A DNA stretch of 64,000 nucleotides. Origin: Haloferax sulfurifontis ATCC BAA-897. Its GTDB lineage: Archaea > Halobacteriota > Halobacteria > Halobacteriales > Haloferacaceae. The position numbers and the translations under genes are program-made. Location of the stretch: NCBI RefSeq assembly GCF_000337835.1, contig NZ_AOLM01000008.1:1-64000 (forward strand), read 5' to 3'. Within the stretch, counting starts at the first letter, position 1. Every line of letters begins with the position of its first letter. Below are positions 62,921 through 64,000 of the stretch, one piece after another. The notes under the pieces are model-generated. The model saw only the letters and a program-made list of their open reading frames with translations. It did no database searches and was not told where the DNA came from.

Positions 62921-64000
62921 CGGTTCTCTCCCGCGAGTTCCGGTGCCGACTCGACGCCCGCGACCGAGAGAATCGACCGCGTGAGCACCTCGACGCCGGT
63001 TTCGAGACTGCGCTCGTCCACGTCGAACGTCGCGGTGTGGTGGCTCGTCGGGTGGTCGGTGCCGACGATGGAGTAGCACGCGAGGCCGCCGTCGCGCTGG
63101 ACGCGCTCCATGAGGAACGTCGCGTCCTCGCTCGCGCCGAAGTCGGCGGTCGGCACGACGCGGTCGACGCCGCGCACGCCCTCGGCGGCGTCGGCGACCG
63201 CCTCCACGAGCTCGGGGTCGCTGTCGGCCCGCGGGCTCTCGCTGACCACGTCGACCGTCGCCTCGCAGTCGTGCAGTTCGGCGGCCTTCTCGAACCGCCG
63301 GCGGAGTTCGGACTTGGCGTACTCCATGAGTTCGGTCGTCTCGCCGCGCGCCTCGGCGACGGCCTCGACCTCGTCGGCGATGACGTTGCTCGCGGTGCCG
63401 CCTTCGACCCGGCCGACGTTGACGCGAGTCATCCCGTCGGAGTGCCGCGGGATGCCGTAGACGCTCTCGATGGCGGTGCCGAGCGCGTGGATGGCGTTCG
63501 CGCCGGCCTCCGGCGCTTTCCCCGCGTGGGCCGTCGTGCCCTCGATTTCCGCGTCGATGTGGCACATGGCGAGCGGTTTCTCGATGCCGGCGACGACCTC
63601 GCCCGTCGGGTGGTCGAGGCCGACGTGGACCGCGAAGAAGTAGTCGATGCCGGCGGCGTACTCGCTTTTCGCCATGGGCGCGCCGCCGCCCGAAACCTCC
63701 TCCGCGGGCTGGAAGAACACGACGAGTCGGCCCGAGAAGTCGCTGTCCTTGACGGCTTCGAGCGTCGCCAGCCCCCACGTCATGTGGGTGTCGTGGCCGC
63801 AGGCGTGCATCGTCTCGCCCGTCTCCGAGCGGAAGCCCTCGGCCGCGGGGTCGTGGGCCGCGTCGTCCGACTCCTCGATGAACAGCCCGTCGATGTCGAC
63901 CCGGAGGCCGACCGTCGGCCCCTCGCCGCGGTCGAGGACCGCGACACAGCCGGTCGTCCCGCCGCGGAGCGGTTCGAGGAGGTCCGGGTCGGTCCCGCTG
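62917..64000 (-). CDS. M20-family amidohydrolase (5' end cut by window edge)
   Basis: At least 361 codons visible; the start lies beyond base 64000. Metal ligands: TMHACGHDTHMTWG (HDTH), FFQPAEE and ASNVIADEVE regions, with the dimerisation domain around ADSDPELVEAV and the C-terminal SEDATFLMERV and DHPTSHHTATF. This is the family of N-acyl-amino-acid, hippurate and aminobenzoyl-glutamate hydrolases. An apparent Met at 63808-63810 is inside the HDTH box, so it is not the start. Its stop overlaps the threonine ammonia-lyase start, so the two work in one operon; deacylation of an N-acyl amino acid is the likely job. Confidence 0.9.
   Translation of the reverse strand, partial: SGTDPDLLEPLRGGTTGCVAVLDRGEGPTVGLRVDIDGLFIEESDDAAHDPAAEGFRSETGETMHACGHDTHMTWGLATLEAVKDSDFSGRLVVFFQPAEEVSGGGAPMAKSEYAAGIDYFFAVHVGLDHPTGEVVAGIEKPLAMCHIDAEIEGTTAHAGKAPEAGANAIHALGTAIESVYGIPRHSDGMTRVNVGRVEGGTASNVIADEVEAVAEARGETTELMEYAKSELRRRFEKAAELHDCEATVDVVSESPRADSDPELVEAVADAAEGVRGVDRVVPTADFGASEDATFLMERVQRDGGLACYSIVGTDHPTSHHTATFDVDERSLETGVEVLTRSILSVAGVESAPELAGENR

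Noticed and set aside
63808-63810. Start codon of the M20 hydrolase
   Set aside because: This Met is inside the MHACGHDTH metal box; the frame continues protein-like to base 64000.
1-64000. tRNA or rRNA genes
   Set aside because: No cloverleaf with TTCGA-type arms or rRNA-like blocks was recognised; a covariance-model search would be decisive.

Overview
The window looks like a chromosome or megaplasmid segment of a haloarchaeon (class Halobacteria; a Haloferax-like Haloferacales member is my inference). The evidence is high G+C with G/C-ending codons, strongly acidic proteins, twin-arginine lipoproteins of haloarchaeal type, haloarchaeal HTH and membrane families, an archaeal deoxyhypusine synthase, and TATA boxes about 25 bases before several start codons. 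No rRNA, tRNA or CRISPR array was seen.

Layout. 1-6.7 kb (minus strand): end-truncated histidine kinase, then an energy-coupling-factor (ECF) vitamin/metal importer (membrane S-like subunit, fused double ATPase, EcfT), a TIM-barrel sugar-phosphate isomerase-like protein and a ComB-like phosphatase. 6.7-7.5 kb: non-coding, with two strong hairpins. 7.5-12.9 kb: DoxX-like protein, deoxyhypusine synthase and a complete four-gene ABC importer. 12.9-18.9 kb: paired DUF6498-type membrane proteins, a DUF7521/HTH pair, a LolA-like lipoprotein-carrier homologue and a broken membrane-protein gene. 19.0-24.6 kb: PAS histidine kinase, a region full of degenerate 9-bp AT-rich repeats, then a frameshifted KDPG aldolase and a frameshifted SDR gene with its HxlR regulator and DoxX partner.

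25.1-37.3 kb is an aromatic-acid module: IclR regulator, Rieske ferredoxin, amidohydrolase/decarboxylase, YjiH-type membrane protein, UspA, then a minus-strand run gentisate 1,2-dioxygenase - small zinc finger - FAD/Fe-S oxidoreductase - fumarylacetoacetase-type hydrolase, with a divergent SLC13-type anion transporter. Together they could import and ring-cleave gentisate. 37.3-41.1 kb is an A+T-rich accessory island: an orphan Tat lipoprotein with foreign codon use plus decayed transposase pieces. 41.2-43.9 kb: acetamidase/formamidase, a SAMP/MoaD-like beta-grasp protein and a PAS histidine kinase.

44.3-50.2 kb is a tight four-gene operon (every junction a 4-base ATGA overlap): DPM-like GT2, GT4, a GtrA::DUF2079::beta-sandwich fusion and a sulfatase-superfamily enzyme. 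It reads as a self-contained system for charging, flipping, transferring and decorating a lipid-linked glycan. 50.4-51.1 kb holds remains of a dipeptide ABC operon, followed by an inositol-monophosphatase-family gene.

52.7-64.0 kb is an amine/amino-acid catabolic module: IclR regulator, tungsten aldehyde:ferredoxin oxidoreductase, class III aminotransferase, RidA, a conserved hypothetical, BCCT transporter, a second class III aminotransferase, threonine ammonia-lyase and an M20 amidohydrolase cut by the window end. The likely logic is solute uptake, transamination to an aldehyde, and ferredoxin-linked oxidation of that aldehyde.
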